Assembly (NCBI RefSeq): GCF_950295315.1
Contig: NC_080176.1
Location: 32,515,006-32,579,005, forward strand
Origin: Erinaceus europaeus
Lineage: Eukaryota > Chordata > Mammalia > Eulipotyphla > Erinaceidae
Length of the DNA: 64,000 nucleotides
Direction: 5' to 3'
The translations under genes and the position numbers were made by a program. This document shows positions 54,462 to 64,000 of the stretch, in pieces; positions within the stretch are counted from its first letter, which is position 1, and each line of letters begins with the position of its first letter. The notes beneath the pieces are model-generated. The model did no database searches. It was not told where the DNA came from and was given only the letters and a program-made list of their open reading frames with translations.

Positions 54462-54747
54462 ATCTCCCTGGGAACTGGAGGGTGTCTTTGGTCAAGGGCC
54501 ATTTCTGTTTGCATAGAGATTAAGAAAGCATGCCCTACCTGTCCTGACTCTCAGCCTGTTTCCTCTCCCAGCATAGATGTGACAGGGTTGAGGAGAGGGC
54601 TCCACCAGTGTCTCTTTCTTGTCCAGAGAATGAGAGGGGTGGAGAGCCCAGGGCTCCCCAGAATGTCCTGGTGACCACAGGACTGACAGCATGAGCCTCC
54701 CTCTGGGAGTCTCTCATGGAGTCTTGAGAACATGGCTGCTTCTCTCT

Positions 54748-54749
<2 letters not shown>

Positions 54750-54800
<51 letters not shown>
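54750..54800. repeat. TG microsatellite
   Basis: An uninterrupted GT run of about 25 units. Confidence 0.97.
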
Positions 54801-54802
<2 letters not shown>

Positions 54803-56084
54803 GTTCCTATTTTACAGGGATATATATTCCAGAAAAAGTGACATGGTAAGTGGCCTGCTTATCATGGCTACCATGTGGTAAATTCAGTGGGACTGACCAC
54901 CAGAGGGTTTCTTTCTACTGTGATATCATCTAACCCATGCCTTCTCAACACCCCACCCCCCACTTTCCTTCTATTCCTCTAGCCCCCAAGGTCCAACCTC
55001 AGGAATAAGGTCATGGTGTGGGGGTGGGGCTGTGAGGAGATAGAGGTATCCCTAAACCAGACTATTATAGCTTCTCTCCTCTTCCAGATCCTTCCAGCTG
55101 CACAGGGCGTAGGGAGAACAGGATAAGGAAGCTAGGTCTCTGGACAGCACCGATCTAAGTTACAATAATTGATAATGACTGAAAGTTAGGAGATCCATCC
55201 AAGGAGGGGGGCTCTGGATCTATATCATCGACCCAGAGCAGAGACTGGATATAGAAGTCATTCCGTGTTCCTGTCCATTAGTGAGGATATTATTGCAACT
55301 GTAATAATTATATAGTGCTATTATTTTAATAGCCTTCCTGTATTGGCTCCCCTGGGTGACCACAACAGATCAATACAGTGTGGGAGGTGGGGAGCTAGTG
55401 GGGAAAGAGATGGTTAAACAGGGGAAAGTTATGTCCTCTCAACTGGTATGTGTGTCCCCGGTTCCTCTTTCTGCCCCCTGTCAGGGTCCTGATTTCCTTT
55501 TCCAAGGATTAGAGCACCTCCTGGGGAATTTCATTTATCTCTTTAAATACTTACAACCAGTCATATGTGTGTGTTTGGGGTTCCAGAGACAACCCCCCCA
55601 TCTGGCCCCACCATGGCCCTTGAATAGGCTGTGCCTTTTCCTGAGCATGTGGTCATGGAGTGGCATTCCTCTGTGAAGGTCAGGGATCTTGTTGCTATCA
55701 CACACATCTGTTGTCCTTGCCTCAAGCGATGGCAAGGCCAGAATGACAGGTGCACCGTCACTTGGCCTCAGCGGGATTGGGAGGGGCACTTTGGGAGCCC
55801 AGGTGCTCTGTGTAGCGATACCACCTACAGATGGCTGGGGCTTTGGTGAGTAAAAGCACCCATGACCTTCTAGCATTCTGTGCAAAATGAAGTATGCTTA
55901 GAGGAATGTCCAGCACAGTTCTGTTTTAAGAGTCTGGGGACATGTGAGACTGGGGACATGTGATCACCTCATTGCTGGTTCCAGCAGAGACATCAGATGT
56001 GGCCTTCCATGCATAGGTGAGGGGCAGAGGCTAATCTCTGTGGGCAGGAGGACAGCAACTGTTTTTCTAAAAATTCTCCCCCAG
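54801..56084. other. Unannotated intron sequence
   Basis: Low-repeat sequence. Overlapping short frames on both strands at 55356-55885 are not supported as exons. No conserved domain was seen. Confidence 0.45.
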
Positions 56085-56200
56085 AGGAAGCTTCAAAAGT
56101 GGTGAAGCCGTCTCTGTCTGTCCCCCTCTCTATATCCTTCTTCCCTCTCAATTTCTCTTTATCCAAAATAAATAAATGAAATTGCTAAAATGAAGAAATA
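56085..56200 (+). mobile_element. SINE family B fragment, sense
   Basis: CAGAGGAAGCTTCAAAAGTG, TCTCTGTCTGTCCCCCTC and TTTATCCAAAATAAATAAATG are the body and tail of a B-type element with its head missing. Confidence 0.75.
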
Positions 56201-56234
56201 AGTTATAAAAATTCTGCACTCTATTTTCCAGATT

Positions 56235-56430
56235 AAAAAGATATATTTATTTATTTTGGATAGAGACAGAAATTGAGAGGGAAGGGGGAGATAGAGAAGA
56301 AGAGAAAGGAGAGACACTTGTAGCACTATTTCACTGCTATCGAAGCTTTCCCCCTACAGGTCTAAGGTCTTAAATCTAAGTTCTTGTGCAGTGCAGTGTG
56401 TGTACTTACCAAGTGCAGTACCTGAAGCCT
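56235..56430 (-). mobile_element. SINE family B, antisense
   Basis: TTTGGATAGAGACAGAAATTG, TTGTAGCACTATTTCACTGC and CTTGTGCAGTGCAGTGTG lead to a degraded head. Confidence 0.82.
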
Positions 56431-56454
56431 CTATATGCCTAATTAATTAATTAG

Positions 56455-56757
56455 TTGATTAATTTATTGTTACCAGGGTTATTGCTAGGGCTCAGTGCCT
56501 ACACCACATAACCATTTCCAGTAGCTTTTTCTTTCCCTTCTTTTTCTTCCTCCTCCTCCTCCTTGTACTTCTATTTTATAATGGGGGTAAGAGACATCGA
56601 GAGAGAGTTAAAGACATAAGGAGAGGCATGGATACCTGTAGCACTAATCCATCACTTATGAAGCTTCCCCTCTGCTGTTGGGGACTAGGGGCTTGAACCC
56701 TAGTCCTTTCATATGGTAACATATGCACTCTGAAAGTGAACCATCACCCAGCCCCTT
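56455..56757 (-). mobile_element. SINE family B (long form), antisense
   Basis: TTACCAGGGTTATTGCTAGG, GCTCAGTGCCTACACCAC, GAAGCTTCCCCTCTGCTG and GTGAACCATCACCCAGCCCC show the long form with its 3' module. Confidence 0.82.
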
Positions 56758-57694
56758 GCCAGAATTTTTATTTATATATACTTATTTACAACAAATCCAT
56801 ATATTGCCTCTGTGATATGAAAGAAAAAGCTTTTAGGAAAGAAAAAACAAAAATGTGAATAGGATGAACACTTAGCTTTGGAAGAAGATTCACTGAATGG
56901 AGTTTTGATTTCTGAGCCCAGACCTGGACTGTTGGAGCAAAGGGTCTGAATACCACCAAGAAAGAAGACATATTGGACCAGGATGTGTTGAGGCTGGGGA
57001 TAGACATCCTTGTTGAGGGGACACGTGGGGCAGCTGCAGAGAAAGCCCTGTCTCCGGAACCCCAGAGACCCAGAGTATTTGACCAGGAACTGGACCAGTG
57101 CTACAGTGAGAGGAATCGAGTGAATATCCCAGTGTTTCAGGCTCCTCCCAAATGTGGGACTCCATGCATTTATAGAAATGCAAACCCCAGAGTTCAGCTA
57201 TCTTCAAGGACACAGTGGCATCTGCCTCTAACAGCATCTGTTGATATTTTCTTTGAATTTTGCCCTGTGCAGAACTCTCCCTGGGAGGCCTTCCTACAGG
57301 GCAGGGCCTCCCTACAGTGATCTCCATGGCAACTACTGCCATTGAGGTAGATCCTTAGGAACATGGGAAGGTGGTGTGGTTTTATGTTTCCAAGCTCATG
57401 TCAGAGTCAAGTAGCCCTTGAATGAAAGAACATTTTTGTGTCAGTCCTCCCCTTTTCTTCAACACCATTTCCTGTGATGGGGGTCACATTAGAGCCGGGG
57501 GGGGGGGTAAGGAGGGTTTGTGTGTATCAGTTTCTGGTGTTTTACACAAACCAATAACATTTCCAGCCTCAGAGGATGGTTTTTATGTTGCACTAGAAGT
57601 ATGAGAGGTTGTCTGGAACTCACAGTCAGGAAAGGAGTATTGGCATAGATCACTCAGTGTAGCAGTATTTTTTCTTACAATTTCCTAAAATATT
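56758..57694. other. Unannotated intron sequence
   Basis: Unique sequence with overlapping frames on both strands (minus 150 codons at 56890-57342, plus 115 codons at 56973-57320). Neither has a domain, a splice context matching GALNT17, or low-complexity explanation. A short G run lies at 57498-57507. Confidence 0.45.
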
Positions 57695-57872
57695 TCTAAA
57701 AATTATCTTTATTTATTTGCTAGAGACAGCCAGAAATTGAGAGGGAAGAAGGGATATAGAAAGGGAGAGAGACAGAGAGACACCTGCAGCACTGATACAT
57801 CACTCAAACCCAAGTCCTTGTGTACTATAACATGTGCACTCAACCAGGTGTGCTACCACCAGTCCCCAAAAG
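57695..57872 (-). mobile_element. SINE family B, antisense, internally deleted
   Basis: TTTGCTAGAGACAGCCAG, CACCTGCAGCACTGATACATC and CAACCAGGTGTGCTACCACC retain both ends; the CTTCCCCCTGCAGGTGGGG block is lost. Confidence 0.82.
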
Positions 57873-57884
57873 ATTTTTTAAATT

Positions 57885-58330
57885 TGTTAACATAAACCAA
57901 ACTTGAAAGCAACCCAATTGTCCAATGGCAGATGAGTGGCAAAGAAAGTTGTGGAACTCAGCTGTTATGAATGGTGATGTTGTCTCCTTTGCCTCATCTT
58001 TGATGGAGCTTGAAGAAATCATGTTAAGTGAAAGAGAAAGGCAAATATGGGATGACTTAGCTCATAGGCAGGACTTAAGAAACCAGGACAGAAAGGGGAA
58101 AACACAAAGTAAAACTTGGCCTGGATTTGCTGTATTGTACTAAAGCAAAGGACTCTGGGGAGGAAGGACAGGGAGAATGCTGGAGGGGCAGGCTTTGGAG
58201 TCCTAGTACATATGATATCCTGTGTTGGGGCTAAAAGTGTTTTACAGACACCTATCATGGAGAGATGAGAAACTGTACCCGTGTCAATGGCTATACTGTA
58301 ATCCATTAGCCCTTCAACAAAATGATAAAC
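57885..58330 (+). mobile_element. L1 3' end, sense, diverged
   Basis: ACTTGAAAGCAACCCAATTG, CAGATGAGTGGCAAAGAAAG and GGAGCTTGAAGAAATCATG match ORF2 C-terminal coding as in 15135-15290 but with internal deletions and stops. A 3' UTR continues to about 58330. Confidence 0.82.
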
Positions 58331-58333
58331 TTG

Positions 58334-58665
58334 GGGGATGGGCATTAGTGCAGCAGGTTAAGCACACATGGCATGAAGCATAAGGATTGGCATAAGGATC
58401 CAGGTTTGAGCCCCTGGCTCCCCACTTGCAGGGAGGGGGTCACTTTACAAGTGGTGAAACAGGTCTGCAGGTGTCCGTCTTTCTCTCCCTCTCTGTCTTT
58501 CTCTCCTCTCTCGATTTCTCTCTGTCCTATCAAACAATAACAATGGCAACAATAATAATAACAATGGCAATAAAAAATGGGGAAAATGGCCTCCAGGAGT
58601 GGTGGATTTGTAGTGCAGGCACTGAGCCTCAACAATAACCCTGGAGGCAAAAAAAAAAAAAAAAA
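58334..58665 (+). mobile_element. SINE family A, sense, full length
   Basis: GGGGGATGGGCATTAGTGC, GGTTTGAGCCCCTGGCTCCC, CTCTCGATTTCTCTCTGTCC and the 3' module AGTGGTGGATTTGTAGTGC end in a 17-base A tail. GATAAACTTG and GATAAATTTG flank it, a 10-bp duplication with one mismatch. Confidence 0.93.
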
Positions 58666-58675
58666 GATAAATTTG

Positions 58676-59955
58676 TCGACCAAAATACGATTGACAGCCA
58701 TTTTGGAGGTGGGGGGCATTTCCAATCTTATCTAACCAAGTCAAGCCCAAAACCCACTGCAGGTCACTCTTGTCCCAGGATCTGCTGTGCATGGCTCAGC
58801 CCTATTTGGAGCCCTTCTTGGTCAATCAAGTGCCTACACTGTTGACTACAATCTAGCATCAAACCCACTCCTGGAGGTTTTTGAGGACACAAGCCTAGAC
58901 TTCTCAGCATATTCTTTGCTCTGTCTGAGCAATTCTTCCCTAAGGGGTAGGGTCTTGGGTGGGGTAATGGGGAGAAACTGCTAATGGGATTGGGGCGATA
59001 GAAATATTTTAAATTTGATTGTGAGCATAATGGCACAACTCCACGAAGGTAATAAAAATCACTGACCTATACAGTTCATGTAGATGAACTACACAGCATA
59101 TGAATCATAGCTCAGAGGTTTTGTGAAAGTGAAACTGAGCCACCATGCAGAGATGAGGGGATGAACATTCTAGGCAGTGAGATCATTGGCAGATTGACCA
59201 CAATGGAGAACAAGATCTTGGAATTTGCCAGGAACTATGTGGGTCCTATCTGATGCTCTGGAGAGAGAAGAGGATGAAGTCTGAGATGGAACAGTGAGAA
59301 TGGGGTTACTGGGTATCTCTGGGACCTGTTTTGGAGCTGCAGGCAGCGGAATCTTTAGGTACATTCAGTGTGTGTGTGGGGGGGGGGCACAAGAGGAAAA
59401 ATGAGGAGGGTCCCTAAAGCCCTGGCTTGAGCAACAGGGTGTCCTGAGGTGGGAGAGCCTTGGGGGAACCAAGTTGTGGGGTAAGTCAAGGGTTTTCTTT
59501 CAGCTCTTCTAAATCTGAGACATGGGCTGTCAGGAAATATTGAGAAGCATGTGTGCATTAGCATCTGTGGACATCAGAGTAGGAGTTGGGAGTTCAGTAT
59601 TGCTATTTATTTATTCTTGAACATTATTTATTGCCACTAGGGTTATCACTGGCTCTTCTTAGGAAAGCTGTTTCCTAGTCTTTGTTCTGCCTCTTAGCTG
59701 AAACAAAGCCAAGAATTAAATTATTAGCCAGGGTGGGGAAACCAGGCTTTAAAGGAATGTTCAGTAGGTCTATGGTGGTGGGTATGCTCCACCTCCCCAC
59801 TTCATGCAGATTTGGTCATGAAATTATTTGGGAATTTCTCCCTTGCACACACATAGTAGCAATTAAATACAACTAAAATAATGAAAACACTTAATGCTTA
59901 TGAATGCAGCCTCGGTGATTCTGGAGAAAGCATTATTGTAGGTAGTTTTCAAATA
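58676..59955. other. Unannotated intron sequence
   Basis: Unique sequence. A short antisense SINE remnant (TTATTGCCACTAGGGTTATC) lies near 59628-59650, and a G run at 59379-59388. No exon recognised. Confidence 0.45.
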
Positions 59956-59959
59956 ATTT

Positions 59960-60272
59960 GTATTATTACTTATTATTTTGCCATCAGGAATATTGTTGGA
60001 TATTACTCAGTGCCTGCCCAATGAATCCACTACATATGGTGGCCATTTCTTTTATTATTATTATTTATTATTTATTTTTATTTATTTATTTTTGGCTAGA
60101 GACAGAGAAATTGAAAGGGGAGGGGGAGATAGAGAGGGAGAAGACAGAAAGACACCTGCTTCACCTTTTGTGAAGTTTTCCCCCTGCAGGTGGGAACCAG
60201 GGGCTTGAACCTGGGTTCTTGTGCACTGTAATGTGAGCATTTAACTAGATGTACCACTGCCTGGCCCCATGG
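59960..60272 (-). mobile_element. SINE family B (long form), antisense
   Basis: TATTTTGCCATCAGGAATATTG, a TTA/TTTA-rich patch (60050-60090), GAGACAGAGAAATTGAAAGG, CCCCCTGCAGGTGGGAACC and GTACCACTGCCTGGCCCC show the full antisense long form. Confidence 0.9.
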
Positions 60273-60309
60273 TCATTTCATTTCTTTCTTTTTTTATCCT
60301 TTTTATTAA

Positions 60310-60525
60310 TATTTTATCCTTTTTATTAATATTTTATTCACTTGTTTATTTGGATTAAGACAGAAATTGAGAGGGGAGGAAGAAATAACAGAGAGAGATC
60401 AGAAAAACTATTCTGCCACTCATGAAGCTTCCTCCCTACAGGCTGGGGCAGGGGCTTGAACCCTGATCCTTATGCATAGTAACATGTGTGTTCTGCCAGG
60501 TGTGCCATGCCCCCCCCCCCCAATT
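60310..60525 (-). mobile_element. SINE family B, antisense
   Basis: TTTGGATTAAGACAGAAATTG, TCTGCCACTCATGAAGCTTC and TGTTCTGCCAGGTGTGCC are in antisense B order, ending in a C run (60510-60521). A duplicated CCTTTTTATTAATATTTTAT unit lies just before it (60298-60340). Confidence 0.88.
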
Positions 60526-61498
60526 TTGAGATGGTTTTGCTGGAACTGCTGGCTGGCAGTGAACACTTACCCTTAGTCCCCTTCAACCCTCCAGCCTGAT
60601 GTTTTCCTCCTTATTTTCCTGTAGGCCTCTTTTGACATGCCAGGAAAACTAACCAGCCCATGTTTGTGAGTACAGCTGGGCCTTGAGCCAACATGTCACT
60701 TAATCTCTTGGCTGTGCTCTTTAATGTGTCTGCCATTTGCAACTTCTGCTTGCTGGATAACAGGGTGATCTAGAATGAGGTGCCCCCCACTCAGGAGGAA
60801 AGGAACTGGGGTATGTGTCTGGGTAGGTTTTAGCAGGGAGAAGGAAGAAAGGGGAGGCTGTCTCTGGGTGAGCAGCTTAATTGTCTTAATCTGGAGGATT
60901 TCACACTGAACACACCTGGGATCAGTATTCCGAGCACAGGCATCGCTAAGCTTGTGTGACAGGATAATCTCCTTTGTTCGATGCCTGAGGAGCATATTTT
61001 CTGCATTATTAGACAAGTCAATGAAGATAAAACAAAATATTAACTATTTTAAGCTGCACTAGTCCACCCTGCAGAAATTAAACTGCCTCATTCTAATGGA
61101 GTCCTGATTTCTTGTTCTTTGTCCTAATGAGCTGGGGGAGGAGGTTGGGGGTGGGGCTGAGTTGTTGACTGTGGCATGGAGGCCCCTGGGAAAATGGCAT
61201 GGCCTCCCCTTTCTTCTCCCTGACTTCCTGCCTTGGGGTGACTTGTAGGGCTGGGCACCAGGTTTCCAGGCCAGGAAGGAAAGAGAGAAGATGGAAATGG
61301 AGACTAGAGAGGTGTGACACCATCAGTATATTCCAGCAAGGCATCTTGTCCTCTCTTACTGCAATTACCTTGAGCCAGTCCTTCTCGGATCTGACTTTGG
61401 CAACAGGGGAACATTGGCACCAGCAGTGGGATTGTTATCAGTGGAAACCACTGGTCTTCCCTGTGATAGCCAGTAGTTCCTGATTTTTTTGTTCTCAC
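60526..61498. other. Low-repeat intron sequence; candidate conserved element
   Basis: No transposon was found. The part at 60870-61130 is unique and AT-balanced, with several transcription-factor-like cores (ACAGGATAATCTCC, CCTTTGTTC, GCATTATTAGAC, TCCTAATGAGC). It could be conserved non-coding DNA, though I cannot align it. Confidence 0.4.
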
Positions 61499-61499
61499 T

Positions 61500-61675
61500 T
61501 TCTCTTTTTTTAAGTTAGATAGATTAGAGAGAAATTGAGAGGGAAGGAGGAGACAGAGACGGAGAGACACCTGTAGCACTGCCTTACCTCTTGTGAAGCT
61601 TCTCCCCCTACATATGGGGACTGGTTTCCTTGACCCTGGGTTTGCTCATGGTAATGTGTATGCTCAACTGGGTGC
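61500..61675 (-). mobile_element. SINE family B, antisense
   Basis: AGATTAGAGAGAAATTGAGAG, CACCTGTAGCACTGCCTTACC and GAAGCTTCTCCCCCTACATATG show antisense B order; the tRNA-like head is truncated near 61675. Confidence 0.85.
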
Positions 61676-61712
61676 TGTTATGGCCTAAATGATGAGAAGA
61701 CATCTGAGGTCT

Positions 61713-61995
61713 TTCTGGCTCATGAGAAGCCAGAAGAGTCATTCAATGCCAGCGAGGAGGCCACATACCCTTTTTCTTGTCTGGAGGCTGAGCTTGGGGT
61801 GCTGGGGGCTATTGTCTTTATAGGCAATATAAAGACAATAGGTTACCTCTCAAGGTTGGGAGGTAATGTTCCCAACCTTGCCTACATCTGCTTGGGAGCC
61901 AGAGCAGTGGAGTTTCCTTTGAGGAAATGTAGGGGCTCAAATCGTGGGCTTGCAGGTCTCAGCAGTGACAACCTTCTCACCCAGGAACTGAGAAG
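61713..61995. repeat. Cluster of five short perfect inverted repeats
   Basis: Stems with perfect pairing: TTCTGGCT/AGCCAGAA (61713-61720, 61728-61735); a 14-bp stem (61809-61822, 61828-61841) with loop GGCAA; AAGGTTGGGA/TCCCAACCTT (61852-61861, 61870-61879); TTTCCT/AGGAAA (61913-61918, 61922-61927); CTTCTCA/TGAGAAG (61973-61979, 61989-61995). The density is unusual for intronic DNA. Function is unknown. Confidence 0.85.
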
Positions 61996-62525
61996 TTGTG
62001 GGTGAGCTCTGCTGATAGGATCATAGGTGAATATCTACAGGGAAGAATCACAAGAGATCTCAAGTTCAGGGAGGTGAGCATTTTATTGAAGCAATGCAGG
62101 AATAGGAAAGAGAAATGTGTAGGCCTTCAAGAGTGACTGCCCCCTAGTTTCTGGGCTGTCCTAGTTTTACAGAGGTTCAGCAGTTGGGAAGTAGGTTTCT
62201 CTGGCTCAACCCCCCTCCCATCTGGTGATGCCAACCCTTTGTCATGTTGTGGAGTGCACATTTCAATTCTGTGGCCACAAACCAGAAACAAGCAGGAGGT
62301 GGGTGGTGTTAGTATTCTGAGATATCTTGGTATCTAGTCTCTTCTTTATGCTATGTGAGGAAAATCCAGGAGAAGGGATGGGTTGACCAGTTCATTCACC
62401 TCTGAGCTCCTTCCTGGTCATGTATGCCTAGGCCTGCAAATGTCCCTCCAGCACTCTTCAGGGACATCCATGTGAGGCAAATGGAGTCTGTCCCTAAGTA
62501 ACCCAGCTCTAGGGAGAAAACCATG

Positions 62526-62563
<38 letters not shown>

Positions 62564-62679
62564 TGTGTGTACACAATTCCTCCCTTGCTACATTTTCTAG
62601 CTTCTCACCCAGTCTGTCTACATTGTGACTCCTCCCTCTATTAAGTCCCTTGGCTCTGCACTATTCCAGTGTTTATATT
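61996..62679. other. Unannotated intron sequence with TG microsatellite
   Basis: Unique sequence; TTTTATTG at about 62080-62087 is an AATAAAA on the minus strand. A TG run with a CG interruption lies at 62529-62571. No gene seen. Confidence 0.5.
62529..62571. repeat. TG microsatellite
   Basis: A GT run with a GCGCGT interruption near its 3' end. Confidence 0.97.
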
Positions 62680-62815
62680 TGCTGTCTTGTTGAATCCTCA
62701 CAAGAATGTTTATGAAGTGGCTATAATTATCTCTGTTTTGTAGCTGAAGAAACACTTGGCTTCCCTGGGCCCCAGACTTGCCCAAAGCTAATAAATTTGT
62801 GGCTGCCTGTGTCTC
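62670..62815 (-). mobile_element. MIR element, antisense
   Basis: TTGAATCCTCACAAGAATG, TATAATTATCTCTGTTTTG, TAGCTGAAGAAACACTTGGC and ACTTGCCCAAAGCTAATAAA follow the reverse complement of the MIR core and head. Confidence 0.8.
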
Positions 62816-63134
62816 AGCCAAGGGTGTCTCTGGAGTCTCAGGGACCAGGATGTGGGGTGAGTCATTTTTTGGGTTATGGTTCTGGAAAGTGCTGTAGGAA
62901 GGGGCAAAGGTACATGTGTCACTGCTGCAGGTAGTGGTGTACATTCTTCAGGGACCCATCTGAAGGCTGCATGGAATAGAGCAGTTTCCCAGGAAAATGA
63001 AGGACCCTGGTGTATTTCATTTTCTTAAGAATATATTGGGATATAATTCACATAGAACTTAACTAAATAGCAGGTGCCACAACAATCAATTTCAGATGCT
63101 TTCATTGTCCCAGAAAGAAATATCTTGCTGGAAC

Positions 63135-63260
63135 TGGGAGGTAGCTCACCTGGTAGACTCACACTTTACTGTGCTCTAGGACTCAGGTTCAAATCCTAGT
63201 GTCACCTGGGAGAGATATGGGGAAGATACAGTTGTTTCTGTAATAAAAGTTGTATGTGCT
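63135..63260 (+). mobile_element. tRNA-like SINE, sense
   Basis: AACTGGGAGGTAGCTCACCTGG and GACTCAGGTTCAAATCCTAG (B-box) form a tRNA-like head; the rest is short and diverged. Confidence 0.65.
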
Positions 63261-63389
63261 TTCTCATATTATTATTCTAAATTTAAAGAACAGAAAGCTG
63301 AAATTAAAAGTATTTTGCTCAATATCAGGCTAATAACAAGTAGGATAACTGAGAAATAAACAAAAATCTGCTTGCTTGGAAAAAAAAAA

Positions 63390-63500
63390 GATACAGGGAT
63401 GATGGAACAGTGCTGTGGTTGTCTTTCTCCTTCCTTCCCTCCCACTTGTCTTTCTTGTATCTACTAGCTAGCTATGAAAATTTTAAAACCATGAAAAGCA
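63390..63500 (+). mobile_element. SINE tail fragment, sense
   Basis: GATGGAACAGTGCTGTGGTTG and TCTTTCTCCTTCCTTCCCTCC resemble a B-type body without its head. Confidence 0.45.
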
Positions 63501-63584
63501 AGGTTGACTGGGAAGCAGTGGAAGCAATTGCACTTGTGTGAGGCACCAGCACCACAAAATAACAGTAACAACAACAATAATAAT

Positions 63585-63762
63585 GGTAGGGGAGACAGCA
63601 TAATGATTTTGCTTTAATGACTTCAATGCCTGAGTCTATGAAGTTCCAGGTTCAATTTTCAGCACCACCATAAGCCAAAACTGAATAATACTCTGTCTTT
63701 TATCTATCTCTCTAATCTTTCTATATCTCTTTCCTTAAAATAAATTAATGAATGAATATAAT
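63585..63762 (+). mobile_element. SINE family D, sense
   Basis: GTAGGGGAGACAGCATAATG, GTTCCAGGTTCAATTTTCAGC and ACCACCATAAGCCAAAACTG match the D-type order, followed by an AAT-rich tail. Confidence 0.82.
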
Positions 63763-63767
63763 TTAAA

Positions 63768-63890
63768 AGATGGGGAGTAGATAACATCATGATAATGCAC
63801 AGAAACTATCATGCCTGAGTCTTTGAAGTCCCAAGTCCACTTCCCTGTTCTGGTAAAAATAAATAAGTAGATAAATAAAAAATAAAAACA
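63768..63890 (+). mobile_element. SINE family D, sense
   Basis: GATGGGGAGTAGATAACATC, CATGCCTGAGTCTTTGAAGTC and CTGTTCTGGTAAAAATAAAT form a second D copy with part of its middle missing. Confidence 0.72.
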
Positions 63891-63924
63891 CACAAAAAAT
63901 AAATTTCCAAGAAGAAAACCCATA

Positions 63925-64000
63925 CTTTTTCCCCCCATTTTACCCAGAGTAATATATAGTTCTGGTTTATGGCCAGAGCTTGAACCTAGGACCTCAGAGC
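63925..64000 (-). mobile_element. SINE family D, antisense, cut by the window end
   Basis: ACCCAGAGTAATATATAGTTC, GGTTTATGGCCAGAGCTTG and AACCTAGGACCTCAGAGC show the antisense D order and run to the last base. Confidence 0.75.

Noticed and set aside
56890..57342. A 150-codon minus frame overlapping a 115-codon plus frame
   Set aside because: No domain, signal peptide or known similarity is recognisable, and both frames occupy the same unique intron DNA. Overlapping long frames of this size are expected by chance in 64 kb.

Overview
The window is mammalian nuclear DNA. It is dense in tRNA-type SINEs carrying internal Pol III B-box motifs, L1 LINE fragments, a few LTRs and microsatellites. The dominant SINE and L1 3'-end families look like those of erinaceid hedgehogs (Erinaceus or Atelerix); this species call rests on recognising the repeats and was not tested by a search.

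The only protein-coding sequence I can support is one 198-bp internal exon at 3291-3488 (+). It encodes 66 residues of the catalytic domain of a polypeptide N-acetylgalactosaminyltransferase and best matches GALNT17 (also called WBSCR17). The rest reads as flanking introns: at least 3.3 kb upstream and at least 60.5 kb downstream, which fits the very large introns of this gene. No second exon, non-coding RNA gene, CpG-island promoter or CRISPR was found.

Layout. 1-3290: upstream intron with an old antisense L1, a TG microsatellite and one SINE. 3291-3488: the exon. 3489-14650: SINEs, antisense L1 3' pieces and a solo LTR (7710-8119) with perfect ends and a 6-bp target duplication. 14650-15585: a sense L1 3' end interrupted by a twin-primed antisense L1. 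15.6-25.3 kb: SINEs, microsatellites and several antisense copies of one L1 3'-end family. 25371-31429: a nearly full-length antisense L1 with broken ORFs and a mutated reverse-transcriptase active site. 31.4-48.4 kb: many SINEs, often nested, and antisense L1 pieces. 48576-49372: a compact ERVK-like element with 5' LTR, lysine-tRNA primer site, leader and only the last bases of a 3' LTR, flanked by a 6-bp duplication. 49.4-64 kb: more SINEs, MIRs, an antisense solo LTR (53959-54461), a cluster of perfect hairpins (61713-61995) and a terminal SINE cluster.

No group of genes works together here. The architecture is that of one transcription unit (+ strand) whose introns have absorbed retrotransposons. 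L1 copies are mostly antisense to the gene, as expected if sense L1 insertions in introns are selected against. Repeat family names A to E are labels used only in this annotation.
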